64,000 nt of DNA from Pseudo-nitzschia pungens. Taxonomy: Eukaryota > Bacillariophyta > Bacillariophyceae > Bacillariales > Bacillariaceae. A program made the position numbers and the translations under genes. The stretch is from positions 4,781,664 to 4,845,663 of the forward strand of contig CM074764.1 in assembly GCA_037355855.1 (NCBI GenBank), read 5' to 3'. Below the pieces are notes generated by a model that was not told where the DNA came from, searched no databases, and was given only the letters and a program-made list of their open reading frames with translations. This document shows, in pieces, positions 1 to 19,009 of the stretch (positions within the stretch are counted from its first letter, which is position 1; each line of letters starts with the position of its first letter).

Positions 1-8
1 TCTGGTCA

Positions 9-58
9 TACGTTGGTATGTTCGTCTGATCGTCTGCACAGAAGAACATACCAACGTA
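9..58. repeat. Inverted repeat (14-bp perfect stem)
   Basis: ACGTTGGTATGTTC near position 10 is repeated as its exact reverse complement at 45-58, with a spacer of about 21 bases. The pairing extends imperfectly outward (cat-ac ... gt-atg). Its function is unknown. It could be a transposon end or simply part of the repeat-rich region. Confidence 0.75.
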
Positions 59-142
59 CCGTATGAACAGACCAACATAGGAACATGATTCTATGTTTGT
101 CTGTTCTTCTGTTCATCTGTTTCGTCTGTCCCTGTTCGTCAT

Positions 143-240
143 GACACCAGTCGACACCAGCCGACACCAGACGACACCAGCCGACACCAGCCGACACCAG
201 TCGACACCAGCCGACACCAGTCGACACCAGTCGACACCAG
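143..240. repeat. 10-bp minisatellite, unit GACACCAGYC
   Basis: Ten head-to-tail copies of an 8-base core, GACACCAG, are each followed by a variable dinucleotide (TC, CC or AC). The last copy lacks the dinucleotide. The array is uninterrupted and in register. Reading frames through it give short repetitive peptides, but nothing suggests a protein-coding repeat. Confidence 0.95.
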
Positions 241-285
241 TTTGGGTACTCCGGGAAATTATTTTTCTTAAAAGATATTTTCTCA

Positions 286-306
286 AATCGCGCAAAGCGC
301 GCGATT
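286..306. repeat. Short GC-rich hairpin
   Basis: AATCGCGC and GCGCGATT form a perfect 8-bp stem around a 5-base loop. No gene lies next to it, so no role can be assigned. Confidence 0.55.
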
Positions 307-574
307 CTCATATTTTTAGCGAGGGGGAGGACCGGGAATTTCAAAATTCCTTCAAAAACAAAAAATCAACCATGTTCCTGTCACTTTCATTGCGCACGGG
401 GGTTTGACACCCCTGTACTCGCACATATGTTAGACTCCTTGGTCCGTGTTTCAAGACGGGGTAAAGAAAACCATTTCGTCTGCATCAGTCAACCAATCTT
501 CGCTCACTCGCTCACCACCATTACCACCACCACCACACGGAACCCGGATCTCGACTATCTTCTGCTGCGTTCGA

Positions 575-700
575 CGCTGTGGTTGATTGTTATATGTTAA
601 AGGAACCCGGATCTTCCAGCACTGAATCGATCGAACTCTGGAACGACCACTAAGTGCTCGCTCCAGAGATATCATCACTTTTAACTTGCCCGCTCCACTA
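575..700. repeat. Diverged direct repeat, copy A
   Basis: Landmarks in this segment recur in the same order at 2263-2430: the string GTGGTTGATTGTTA, then a GGAACC-GGAT motif, then AACTTGCCCGCTCCACT. The copies differ by substitutions and indels, with copy B about 40 bases longer. The spacing of about 1.7 kb could fit long terminal repeats or two copies of a short dispersed element. No internal retroelement protein was recognised. Confidence 0.6.
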
Positions 701-721
701 AAACAATACGTATTTTAGTGG
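694..721. repeat. Foldback motif CCACTAAAA / TTTTAGTGG
   Basis: CCACTAAAA is followed after a 9-base spacer by its reverse complement TTTTAGTGG. The motif resembles the CACTA...TAGTG ends of CACTA-type DNA transposons, but so short a foldback proves nothing by itself. The partner repeat at the end of the left contig breaks off inside the same motif, at CCACT, exactly where the N run begins. Confidence 0.5.
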
Positions 722-1601
722 CGCCAGCGCTCTGTGAGCTCATGTCAGCAAGTGCACGCAGTGCAATTTTGCTCACTGAGTCGAGAGTTTAAATTAGATA
801 TTTCCATTATGAATCACCACATCATAATTTCTCCGCGCGATTTTCGAAAACCGTTTTCAGTAATCTCGCCTAACGGCGAGAACCGTATACCAACATCACA
901 ATGGCAGATTTTATCACCGACACACTATTCACTGTCTAATTGACTAATACTCTACTTTTCCTCGGACAGTCCCTGCATCGCTAGTTTACAGTCTTTATTA
1001 CAGTTACCGCTCAGGCTACACACGCTTGAGCGTTCCCGATACACGCTCAGCGATTGTTTCTCTCTCGCTGCTGACCACACCCTGCTACGTTTCTCCGTCC
1101 CTACTGACCCCGTCCTCTGACAACAACCCACAACCGAGCCCTATCTCTCCTTGGACAGTCCCTGGAGTGACACCCGGGCTTCAGTTATCCGATTCAATCC
1201 AGAATTCCGTTCTATCCATTGCCGAAGGCCGCAGCCGCTACACGTTCGGTGTCCTCCCACGGTGCCTCCCTTCAATCCTTGCGATTGTTCCCTTCACCAC
1301 TCCCTACACCATACAATAGCATCGCCTCCTCGGCTTCAGTTTCCTTCATCACCGGCACCCATCCGCATCAGGAGCCTCGTCGGCTCCTACCCGACCATGG
1401 TCCCTGGACCATTCCTGACTCGACAACATCTGATGCCTCTCTGACCTTTTCTCTCCACATGTGATCTTTCTGCTCCCTGGTCCTTTCGATATTTTTCCTG
1501 GTCCTGTTTGATATTTTTATTCAGTCATTCTCAGTTCTCTCGGGCCCAAGGACATTATCAATCGGTTCTCCAGTTTCCGCCTTAAGTCAGCACACTTCTT
1601 T

Positions 1602-2135
1602 TCTGTTCCTCCAAGATTATCAGAACGTTTGATCAGTTTTCATACAATATTTGGGGATATTGTTTTTCACACTACCAATCCTGCATGACATTCTCAGTTT
1701 TTAATTCCAGTTCTCGGAGCGCTATTAATTGGCTACTAATAGCAATCCACCCACGTCATCAACTATTGGTGTGCGCACGATTTCTGCTCGCTCAGTCTGT
1801 AATCCTACGGACCAGGATATTGCCTCTATCCTGCTTCTCAGTCTTCGACCCATCACTACGTCTTTCCCATTTATCTCTGTTCCTTCAAGTTTATCAGTAC
1901 GCCCGACCAGCTTTCATACAATATTGTGGGGTATTGTCCATGCCTACCAAATGCCATTCTCAGATTCTCAGTTTTATTTCCAGTCACTTTTCGGAGCGCT
2001 ATCACATTGGTAGTACTGATAGCACTCTTTTCAGTCACTTTAACGGGGCGCTGTTGCTTGAGCACCAATAGTACTCCACTCCCGTCATCACGCTTTGGTT
2101 CGCACATGATTCCTGCTCCGCGCATCCTCTTATTC
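1602..2135. repeat. Diverged tandem duplication, unit about 274 bp
   Basis: Two adjacent units start at about 1602 and about 1876, each with a TCTGTTCCT-CAAG motif. They share in order TTTCATACAATAT, a GGGG-TATTGT motif, ATTCTCAG, CGGAGCGCTAT, CACGTCATCA/CCCGTCATCA and GCACGATT/GCACATGATT. Identity is clearly partial, so the duplication is old. No conserved open frame spans both units. Confidence 0.7.
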
Positions 2136-2262
2136 CCAAGGCCCAAGATATCCGTGGTCATCTTCCGACCACCTGCCTTTCCCTGACTCTCCGCTTTAAC
2201 CTCCGTCCAATCTACCGGGTTCCTTTTCCTGGACCCCGGAAGTTCTCCCTCGCCTGATGTAA

Positions 2263-2430
2263 TCGACATTCGTGGTTGATTGTTACGTTTAAGTTCTCAA
2301 GGAACCAGGATATTCAAGATTTCCAACATCATCTTTCCCTGCCACCGGCAGGGTTTTCTACCTGAAGATGCATCCCCGAGTGCAGCGGCGCTCAGGAGTA
2401 CATCTTCAATCTTAACTTGCCCGCTCCACT
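2263..2430. repeat. Diverged direct repeat, copy B, cut by the gap
   Basis: This is the partner of the segment at 575-700. It ends with AACTTGCCCGCTCCACT directly against the N run, so the left contig stops at the point where copy A enters its foldback motif. Confidence 0.6.
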
Positions 2431-2930
2431 NNNNNNNNNNNNNNNNNNNNNNNNNNNNNNNNNNNNNNNNNNNNNNNNNNNNNNNNNNNNNNNNNNNNNN
2501 NNNNNNNNNNNNNNNNNNNNNNNNNNNNNNNNNNNNNNNNNNNNNNNNNNNNNNNNNNNNNNNNNNNNNNNNNNNNNNNNNNNNNNNNNNNNNNNNNNNN
2601 NNNNNNNNNNNNNNNNNNNNNNNNNNNNNNNNNNNNNNNNNNNNNNNNNNNNNNNNNNNNNNNNNNNNNNNNNNNNNNNNNNNNNNNNNNNNNNNNNNNN
2701 NNNNNNNNNNNNNNNNNNNNNNNNNNNNNNNNNNNNNNNNNNNNNNNNNNNNNNNNNNNNNNNNNNNNNNNNNNNNNNNNNNNNNNNNNNNNNNNNNNNN
2801 NNNNNNNNNNNNNNNNNNNNNNNNNNNNNNNNNNNNNNNNNNNNNNNNNNNNNNNNNNNNNNNNNNNNNNNNNNNNNNNNNNNNNNNNNNNNNNNNNNNN
2901 NNNNNNNNNNNNNNNNNNNNNNNNNNNNNN
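2431..2930. other. Assembly gap, 500 N
   Basis: Exactly 500 N separate non-plastid sequence from plastid rpoC2. The second gap in the window has the same length, so this is a placeholder of fixed size rather than a measured distance. The join across it is not supported by sequence. Confidence 0.99.
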
Positions 2931-4228
2931 ATTTCCTTATTCGTATTAATGACTTCACCATAACTGTATCCTTGGAAGATATGATTATTTTTGGGAATAA
3001 AATTGTATATCGTAAAAATATCAATTTTAACTAAATCTTCATTTTTTACGGATGGAATTAAAACTAATGAACCAGGCATTCTTTGTTACAAGAACATCTT
3101 CGCCTCGATTTGTTCTTAACACAACAGTTTTTAATCGTTTATAGAATTGAATAATTCCATTCATTGGACTAATAATTTGTTGAACGACTTCTGACGTGAA
3201 GATACACCCCAGTATGAAATGTCCGCATCGTAAGTTGTGTACCAGGTTCTCAATGATTGACCAGCTAAAATGCCAATCGCTTCTCCAATATCAATTAACT
3301 TTTTCATTTGCTAAATCCGGCATCCATACATTTTTGACAAATTGCTCGATATAATTGACAACCGTTAATGGAGAAAACGAAACGGAATATTCAAGATTTT
3401 TTTATCTTTAAAAATGTTTGAATTAATTCAGGAGTTTTATTTGAGTATTTTTGTTTGACCAGTAAAGCTGATGTTTGAGGATCATAAATGGGTTTATTTA
3501 AAACCCGTCCTAAAAATTTTATCATAAATATCAGACGAATTTGTAAAATTTTTGCTTGAAAATACAAATGAATGGGACTTGTTAAACAGTCTTTCTCACG
3601 AATTAAATATCTTGAGATACATCAATAAACGACGGAGGTAAATATCCAGAATTAGCCGTTTTTAATGCCGTGTCAACAATCCCTTTACGAGCTCCGTAAC
3701 CTGACATTAAATAATCAGTAATCGTTAATCCTTCACGAAAATTCTTCTTAATGGTAAATTCATAATTTGACCACTTGGGTCAGACCATTAAACCTCGCAT
3801 CCCAACCAAACTGACGAACTTGCGATAAGTACCACGGGCACCTGAAAAAGCCATGATATAAACGAGTTAAGAGGATCATAATTTTTAAATAGTAAATAAT
3901 CTGATTTTTTAATGATTCACTGTAAGACTCCAAGTATCAATGATTTTTGAAAGCTTTCAACATCAGTTATTTTTTACCCTTAAAAAATTTTCCGAATTAT
4001 AAATTTCTTGATTTGCTTTTTCAAGCATAACATTTTTTACAAACGGAATTTTAAATCTTCAATACTAATTGAAATTCCCAGCATGACTAGCATATTTAAA
4101 ACCTAAATATTTTAATTCATCTGCTAATAAACAAGCCTGCATCGAATCATAACTTGTAAACTCCATGCTAATAATTGATAGTAATTGTTTTTTATCAATT
4201 AAAGTATTTGATAAGTGTAAGTTTTCAT
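2931..4228 (-). pseudogene. rpoC2: rpoC2, arm 1 copy: 5' part only, frameshifted
   Basis: This is the N-terminal third of the RNA polymerase beta'' subunit. It is cut at its 3' side by the N gap and disrupted by many single-base indels relative to arms 2 and 3. The start codon at 4228 matches the other copies. The breaks are most likely sequencing errors rather than gene decay. Confidence 0.85.
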
Positions 4229-4239
4229 AAAATAGATAT

Positions 4240-6501
<2,262 letters not shown>

Positions 6502-6506
6502 AATTT

Positions 6507-11038
<4,532 letters not shown>

Positions 11039-11250
11039 GATTTTAGTTTATGCCATAAATAATTTTTTTAAGTTAATAGAATAACAAACATGATACAGCT
11101 TCTAGCTTAGACATTATTGCAAGTTTAACTACAATAATGTCGCGATAGGATATTTGATTATAATTAAAATAGAAATCTAATTAGGATACAAATTAGTTTC
11201 CCCCCCCCCCCCCCCCAATTTTTGACACACTCTGTTTCTTATATTATAAT

Positions 11251-11537
11251 TTAGCTATTAGTTGAAAGGGCACTAGCAAGTCTTGCTTTCTTTCGAGCCG
11301 CTGTATTTTTATGAAAAACCTTTTTTTTTGCGGGGGATTCCTTTATCTAAAAAACTATAGATAGAATTTAAAATTGTTTGTAATTTTTCGTAGCATCAGG
11401 AGTTTGGTTTAAAGTTTTAAAAAAAAAGTTTGTTAAAGTTCGAACAGTCGTTTTGTAATAAAGATTTTGTAAACGATTTCGTTTTGCCCCCCCCCCCCCA
11501 ATTTCAATCGTTTTTTTGCAGATTTATTATTAGCCAT
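11251..11537 (-). pseudogene. rps20: rps20, arm 1 copy: frameshifted
   Basis: Small-subunit ribosomal protein S20 gene with an inserted C run at about 11488 and several smaller indels. The intact 89-residue version is at 35593-35862. Confidence 0.85.
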
Positions 11538-11717
11538 ATGTTTAAAAATAAGTTATCACGTAATATTTAAAATAAAAATATAATATAAGATTCTAGTCTA
11601 TAATCATTAAAAAATTGAAAGGTTTTTTTAAAAAAAATTTATTAATTTCTCATTAAACCTGATAAGATAAAAATTTTTAGGCAATATAATTATTAAAATT
11701 ATTAAGTTCAAATTTAT

Positions 11718-11914
11718 ATGGCAAAAAAAAAGGCACTCGAATTTTAATTACTTTAGAATGTACAGAATGTCGTTCTAATTTAAATAAGCGTTCACCTGGT
11801 GTATCTCGATATAAAACCAACGCAAAAAACCGTCGAAATAACCCTGAAGATTAGAGTTAAAAAAAGTATTGTCCAAATTGTAATAAACCTACTGTACATA
11901 AAGAGATTAAATAA
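11718..11914 (+). pseudogene. rpl33: rpl33, arm 1 copy: frameshifted
   Basis: Ribosomal protein L33 gene with indels in several A runs. The intact 64-residue form occurs in arms 2 and 3. It ends three bases before rps18, as in the other arms. Confidence 0.85.
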
Positions 11915-11917
11915 ATT

Positions 11918-12138
11918 ATGGCACGACAAAAACAAAAAATTTCACCAATTAGTTTAAATCAAAAAATTGATTATAAAGATATCGATTTACTAAGATTATT
12001 TGTAACTGACCAAGGAAAAAATTCTTCCACGCCGCGCAACAGGAGTAACTGTTCAACAACAGCGAAAATTATCAAAAGCAATTAAGAGAGCACGGTACAT
12101 TAGCGTTATTTCCATTTGTTGCATCAGAGCCAATTTAA
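11918..12138 (+). pseudogene. rps18: rps18, arm 1 copy: frameshifted
   Basis: Ribosomal protein S18 gene, two bases longer than the intact 219-base copies. Extra bases near 12020 and 12095 break the frame. Confidence 0.85.
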
Positions 12139-12213
12139 AACATTGTGAGTTATTATTTCTTCAATAATAAACTCACTTCAATTTTGATTCATTATAAGGA
12201 GAAATTTATTTTT

Positions 12214-12754
12214 ATGGGAAATTTTATTGATAAAACATTCACAGTAATTGCTGATATACTACTAAAAGTTTACCAGCGAGTAAACAGGAAAAACAAGCTT
12301 TCTCATACTATCGAGCTGGAATGGCAGCTCAAGGAAAAGGACGGTATGCAGAAGCTTTACGAAACTATTATGAAGCTTTACAAGTGAAGAAGATCCATAC
12401 GATCGTAGTTATTTTTTTTATACCCCTTATAATATTGGATTAATTTATGGTAATACCGGAAAATATACACAAGCATTAGAATTTTATCATCAAGCATTAG
12501 CATTAAATTCAAAATCTTTCCGCAAGCTTTAAAATATATTGCTGTAATCTATCATTCTCAAGCTTTACGAGCGCAAACTTTTGACGATGATGAGTATATT
12601 GAATTGACTTATCCCCCCCCCCCCCCCCCAAAAGAGTTATTTGATAAAGCAGCTGAATATTGGATTCAAGCATTAAAATTAGCTCCTGATAATTATCCAG
12701 GTGCAAGAAATTGGTTAAAAGTAACTGGTCGAGTTTATGGATAATAATTCTTAA
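12214..12754 (+). pseudogene. ycf3: ycf3, arm 1 copy: frameshifted
   Basis: Copy of the photosystem I assembly TPR protein gene. It is interrupted by many indels, including a run of about 17 C at 12613-12629 that has no counterpart in arms 2 or 3. The intact gene is 510 bases. Confidence 0.85.
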
Positions 12755-12980
12755 TTTATGAGTAAATAAGATTCGAAGCATTAAAAGAATTAGAAGCTTT
12801 TTGAAAATCGTGCAATCTCACGTAAATTGTCGTCTAAATCTCTCCTCTCATCTCTTATTGCATTCAACAATTGTCTTAGTTTGCTGTATAATAGATTATA
12901 ATATCCAGTAATCATTAGAAATGATCTGCAAACATTTGAAAGTATATTTATTCGAAGATATTTTAATATGTTAAATCAAA

Positions 12981-14433
<1,453 letters not shown>

Positions 14434-14445
14434 GGAGTAAAATAT

Positions 14446-14847
14446 ATGGTTATGAACATTCGTGTCCTTACTCCAGACAGAGTCATTTGTTCAACTACGG
14501 CAGATGAAGTAGTTTTACCTGGTTTAACTGGACAAGTAGGCGTATTAGATGGTCATGCAGCATTAATTACAGCATTAGATACAGGTCTATTAAGAATCAA
14601 GTTAGATGAAAAATGGACACCTATCATTTTATGTGGTGGATTAGCTGAAATTGATCGCAATCGTGTCACAGTTTTAGTAAACGATGTTGAAGAACTGGTT
14701 GACATTGAATTACGTCAAGCAACAGAAGAATTAGAGAAGGCAACACTTGCTGTTGAAGAAGCTGAAGATGATAAGAGTTTATTAGATGCGTCTGTTGAAT
14801 TGAAAAAAGCAACAGCCAAAGTAGAAGCTATGAATTATTTATCATAA
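14446..14847 (+). CDS. atpE: atpE, arm 1 copy (intact)
   Basis: ATP synthase epsilon subunit, 133 residues, identical in protein sequence to the arm 2 and arm 3 copies. The start follows the AAGGAG-like motif just after the atpB stop. It is one of the few arm 1 genes without an error. Confidence 0.93.
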   Translation: MVMNIRVLTPDRVICSTTADEVVLPGLTGQVGVLDGHAALITALDTGLLRIKLDEKWTPIILCGGLAEIDRNRVTVLVNDVEELVDIELRQATEELEKATLAVEEAEDDKSLLDASVELKKATAKVEAMNYLS

Positions 14848-14858
14848 ATTATTTTTTT

Positions 14859-14895
14859 CCAATCTTATAAATTCGAACTCGGTTTATAAGATTGG
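14859..14895 (+). terminator. Hairpin after atpE (arm 1)
   Basis: CCAATCTTATAAA and TTTATAAGATTGG form a perfect 13-bp stem with an 11-base loop directly after atpE. It is the same as the hairpins in arms 2 and 3 and likely ends or stabilises the atpBE transcript. Confidence 0.7.
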
Positions 14896-14938
14896 AGAAA
14901 AATATAAATTATCAAATAGTATAAATTTATCTTTCTAT

Positions 14939-15687
14939 ATGCCAACCAATTCTAATTTAATTTTACAAATAATTTCAGTTGTGACACTAGAATTACCGTT
15001 TTCAGAGCATGTAGAGGAATTAAGACAACGTATTTTTTTAATCGTTGGTACAATTTTATTATTTACATGTTTTGCATTTGTGGAAGTAAAAAGTCTAGTT
15101 AAAATTTTAGAAACTTCCAATCAATAACGTGAAATTTTTCAACTCTCACCAGGAGAATACTTTATTTCAACAGTAAAAATAGCATTTTACACGGGATTAT
15201 TATTTTCAAGTCCTGTTGCTATTGGTCAATTGATTTTATTTTTTATTGCCAGGTCTGACACAAAAAAGAAACAAAAATTATTCTTCCATTGTTAATAAGT
15301 TCATTAATTCTATTCGGTTTAGGCTTAGCTTTCTCATATTATCCTTTAGTTCCAGCCGCATTAAACTTCTTCTTAAACTATAGTGAAGAAGTTCTAGAAA
15401 CCGTTTTGGTCCTCTTGATCAATACTTTGAATTTATTCTTGTTCTTATTTTACAGTACAGGATTAGCATTTCAGATTCCCATTATTCAAATTTTCGGTAG
15501 GATTGCTAAATATTGTTTCTCCAAAACAAATGTTAGGTGCTTGGCGTTATGTCATATTAATTTCAACAATTCTGGGAGCCATTTTAACACGCTTCAACTG
15601 ATCCACTGACACAATTGTTATTATCGTTCGCAATAATACTTTTGTATATGTCTGGTTTAGGAATCTTGTTTTTTTAATAAAAATTAA
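14939..15687 (+). pseudogene. tatC: tatC (ycf43), arm 1 copy: frameshifted
   Basis: Copy of the Tat translocase subunit gene broken into several frames by indels, for example near 15115, 15240 and 15400. The intact 246-residue version is in arm 2. Confidence 0.85.
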
Positions 15688-15730
15688 CTTACATATATAG
15701 AATATTTATACTTAACAAGTATTTAAATTT

Positions 15731-16677
15731 ATGGCAACTAACAAGTTTTTTTAAACGTCTTTTATTTGACTTCGACGATTGCTGTAAATGTTTTTGGATC
15801 TTATGTACCAGATTCAGTAGCATATCCAGTTTTTGCACAGCAAAATTATTCAAACCTCGTGCAGCTAAATGGAAAATTAGCTTGTGCTAATTGTCATTTA
15901 AATCAAAAAGCAATTGAGATTGAAGCACCACAAGCAGTTCTACCAAATTCAGTTTTTTGAAGTAGAAGTAAAAGTACCATATGATACAACTAAACAACAA
16001 TTGGTGCAAATGGAAAGAAAGCTGATTTAAATGTTGGTGGTATTTTAATTTTACCAAAAGGTTTTAAATTAGCGTCAAAAAATCAAATTTCACCAGAAAT
16101 TAAAGCAAAAAACAAAGGTGTATTTATCTCACCTTATAGTACTGAATTAGATAATATGTTTGTCGTAGGTCCAATTGCAGGAAAAACACACCAAGAATTA
16201 ATCTTCCCAGTTGTTGCTCCTGATCCAGAAAAGAATTCTGATGTTAAATATTTAACATACCCATTCTACGCTGGTGGAAACCGTGGCCGTGGTCAAGTTT
16301 ACCCTACTGGTGAAAAGAGTAATGTAAATGTTTTTGGTGCAACACAAGCAGGCCAAATTACAGACATTAGCACTTCAGAAAAAGGTGACTCAACTATTGA
16401 AATTATTAATTCAAACGGTGTAAAAACATCACAAGTTGTTCCAAAAGGCTTAGTTTTAAACAGTTAAAGTAGGCGATATTGTTCAAACAGAACAAGGATT
16501 AAACATTGATCCAAATGCTGGTGGATTTGGTCAAGAAGAATCAGAAATCGTTTTACAAAATCCAATTCGAATTGTTGGATATCTTGCTTTCTGTTATGTG
16601 CGTTATTAACTCAAATCTTATTAGTTTTAAAGAAAAAACAATTCGAAAAAGTACAAGCTGCTGAGCTTAACTTCTAA
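15731..16677 (+). pseudogene. petA: petA, arm 1 copy: frameshifted
   Basis: Cytochrome f gene with an extra T in the run near the start, an extra T near 15956, a missing base near 16000, an extra base near 16460 and a missing T near 16592. The region around the fifth codon of the VNVFGATQ segment is correct here, unlike in arm 2. See arm 2 for the reconstruction by comparison. Confidence 0.85.
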
Positions 16678-17307
16678 TTTAGGTCTCAAAAAAGTTTATG
16701 GGTTTTCATTTTTTTTTGAAACAGACCACTTTTTAAATTGATATTCCTAGAACAATAAATTTATGTTAAATCGATGCATCAAATCCTTTTTTAGGTGATG
16801 CATCAAAGAGTAGTCAAGCACACCCTTATACTGACTTACTTAAAGGGCCCTTAAAGGGTCCTTAAATCGGCTCTAAGACATTATTAGATAATATAAATGT
16901 ATTTTTAGGATAAAGATAAAATATAGAAGTAACGGTATTCAATCCAAAAAATTTTTAAAATCTAAAGACTTGACAAAGTTTTAAAATATATGTATACTAA
17001 CTACGTTAGTAGTTCTCCAGTCTAATTAGATCAATTATTTGAATATATTTACATGTTATTTGTAGATTCAATATATAGAAGAGCATAATTATTTCATTTT
17101 TAACATATCTATTCCACATACAATATATATATATATTTATGCCACAAATGGCATAAATATAATACAAGATACGTATTCCATTTCTGTTATACACATTTTA
17201 TAGCGTTTATTATAATCACGGAAACTAATTATAAAAAAAGGGAAATTAAGTCTTAGTAATCAATTATTTTTTAAATAATCTTTTAAATAAACTCAGGAAA
17301 AACTCTT
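16678..17307. other. petA-ycf89 spacer (arm 1), no gene seen
   Basis: About 630 bases of AT-rich spacer between the ends of petA and ycf89. It contains hairpins: a GATGCATCA/TGATGCATC stem at 16773-16804, an AAAGGGCCC-type palindrome near 16840, and a palindrome at about 17128-17160. No tRNA or recognisable protein gene was found. A 62-codon open frame is read as chance. Confidence 0.65.
16773..16804. repeat. GATGCATCA hairpin in petA-ycf89 spacer
   Basis: A perfect 9-bp stem (GATGCATCA/TGATGCATC) with a 14-base loop. The arm 3 copy of this element is where the second assembly gap begins. Confidence 0.7.
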
Positions 17308-18523
17308 TTATTGGACCAGTAATCCAATTTTCTTTATTTCCACTTCCAAACCATCCATACCAAAGTTTCGGGAATTTTCTATATATATTCGCTTGTTTTT
17401 CATCTTGCCAAGCTGTGTTACCACACTGTAAATACTATTTTTTGGACGTGGGCCAATATGTAATTCTGTTGTTTCAACAAATAATGGGAATATAAAAATA
17501 TTGTCCATAGATTGCATGTAGCTAAACCAAAAAAAGATTGAACCTATATGTATACTAATACAAACTAATAATACAATACTTAAACGCATTAAATTGGTAC
17601 AATAAAGTCGGATCTGTTGCACTTATAGTAACAGCACGAGTTCCAGAAGCCTGAGTCGCAACATTAAATACTAATTTGGTTCTAATATATTTTGTTGGAA
17701 ATATCAACCCTAAAGATGAAAATATCATAACTTGTTCGAGGAATCCCATAATTAGTAGAAACGTCCAATGCCAACTGTACTAAATAAGGACAATACCGTT
17801 TCCCCAACTCGAGTTAACATAGCATAAGCTACAATACCCGATATTGTTGCCAAAATTCCCCAATTGTTTCAACTAAATATGGAATAATCACATTATAAAC
17901 TTGGTAATAATATGGGAGAATACGAGCTTTATTTGTTTCATTTAGATTTTGAAATTATCATAGAAATTGGATCAATGTAATACCGCAAGCCACTATCGGG
18001 ATCTGTATGAATTATTCCCTTTGTAAAAGCATAATAGAACAATTTACCTGGATTATACCAATGAACATTCGAACCTAATTGCATTTCGGTTTTTGCTAAT
18101 GCCACACTACTACGTTGAAGTTCAATTGCACTAACCCCTAACTTTCGCCAATAAGGGAACTTAATTAGTAGTTGACTGTACATAGTAACAATATCAATTA
18201 AATGACGATACCATAAATAACCTGCAAAAATACCAATACATGTAATGTAAGTAGAAGTTTTTTAAATTATATCTAAAAATTAGAATAATAAATCGTACAA
18301 AAATAAGAAAGAAAATAACATTTTCGATATCGGTCAAATTTAACCCATCTTGAACCTTTTGCAATAGATCATTTTTAAATAAACTTAATGACGCTATTAA
18401 TTTATAGATTGGATCATCTTGTCCTAATGTCGTTTTAGTAGTAAGAGTACTATCAAACCAATTTAAAATTGTTGGTTGATCACTGTTAATTAAAAATAGT
18501 AAAAGTCTCAGAGAATATAACAT
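17308..18523 (-). pseudogene. ycf89: ycf89, arm 1 copy: frameshifted
   Basis: Copy of the diatom plastid gene ycf89 with about eight scattered indels. It reads as four or five overlapping fragments. The intact 403-residue gene is at 28693-29904. Confidence 0.85.
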
Positions 18524-18707
18524 AAATTTATTTTATCAAGATTTTTTTATCTCAAAATTGGTAATAGATTACCTTTAAAGTGTAAATTTTCAACAATTGA
18601 AACCTATTCAATTGTTTTAATTAAAAAATAGACTTTCTTAAATTATATCTATAATCATATTTAAATAACTATTTGTCAAGTTTTAGAGTAAATTAAAAAA
18701 TTAAGAG

Positions 18708-18780
18708 TACCCCCTAGGGAATTCGAATCCCTGTTACCTCCGTGAAAGGGAGGTGTCCTAGGCCTCTAGACGAAGGGGGC
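18708..18780 (-). tRNA. trnE-UUC: trnE-UUC (arm 1)
   Basis: Cloverleaf with anticodon loop CUUUCAC, TTCGAAT T-loop and a GCCCCCT/AGGGGGT acceptor stem. It matches the arm 2 copy. Confidence 0.92.
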
Positions 18781-18816
18781 GGTATTTTCAATAGCTTAAA
18801 ACTATTGAAAATACTA

Positions 18817-18887
18817 AGCGGGCACGCGATTCGAACGCGCGACATCGACCTTGGCAAGGTCGCGCTCTACCACTGAGCTATGCCCGC
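18817..18887 (-). tRNA. trnG-GCC: trnG-GCC (arm 1, one base short)
   Basis: The anticodon loop is TTGCCAA. One T is missing between the T-stem and the acceptor stem compared with the arm 2 copy, so the seven-pair acceptor and five-pair T-stem cannot both form fully. This is probably a sequencing deletion. Confidence 0.85.
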
Positions 18888-19009
18888 TTATTTACAATAT
18901 CATAATGAATCAATATAATATCTCTAAATTGTATTGTATAAAAGTTCATTGACTTTTGTCAAGACTTTCAGAGCTCGAAATTATAGTTTATACTATAATT
19001 TCGAATTAT

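Larger units (their letters stand above)
1..2430. other. Non-plastid, repeat-rich DNA without recognisable genes
   Basis: This stretch is visibly richer in G and C than the plastid DNA to its right and shares no gene with it. It holds a 10-bp minisatellite, inverted repeats, a diverged tandem duplication of about 274 bp, and a second diverged direct repeat whose copies lie about 1.7 kb apart. Open frames of 60-130 codons exist on both strands, but none shows a recognisable domain, they overlap one another, and their composition follows the local C/T-rich sequence. I infer nuclear repetitive DNA, possibly a piece of a transposable element. It is joined to plastid sequence only through a run of N. 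Confidence 0.6.

Noticed and set aside
143..240. CRISPR array
   Set aside because: The units are contiguous 10-mers without spacers, and no cas gene is near.
93..407. Open frame of 104 codons through the minisatellite
   Set aside because: The frame is kept open by the repeat itself; frames on both strands are open across it for the same reason.
1026..1464. Overlapping open frames of 81-97 codons in the left contig
   Set aside because: Several frames overlap in C/T-rich sequence and none has a domain or a ribosome-binding or splice context I can support.
2280..3079. Long open frames spanning the first gap
   Set aside because: They consist almost entirely of N and have no meaning.
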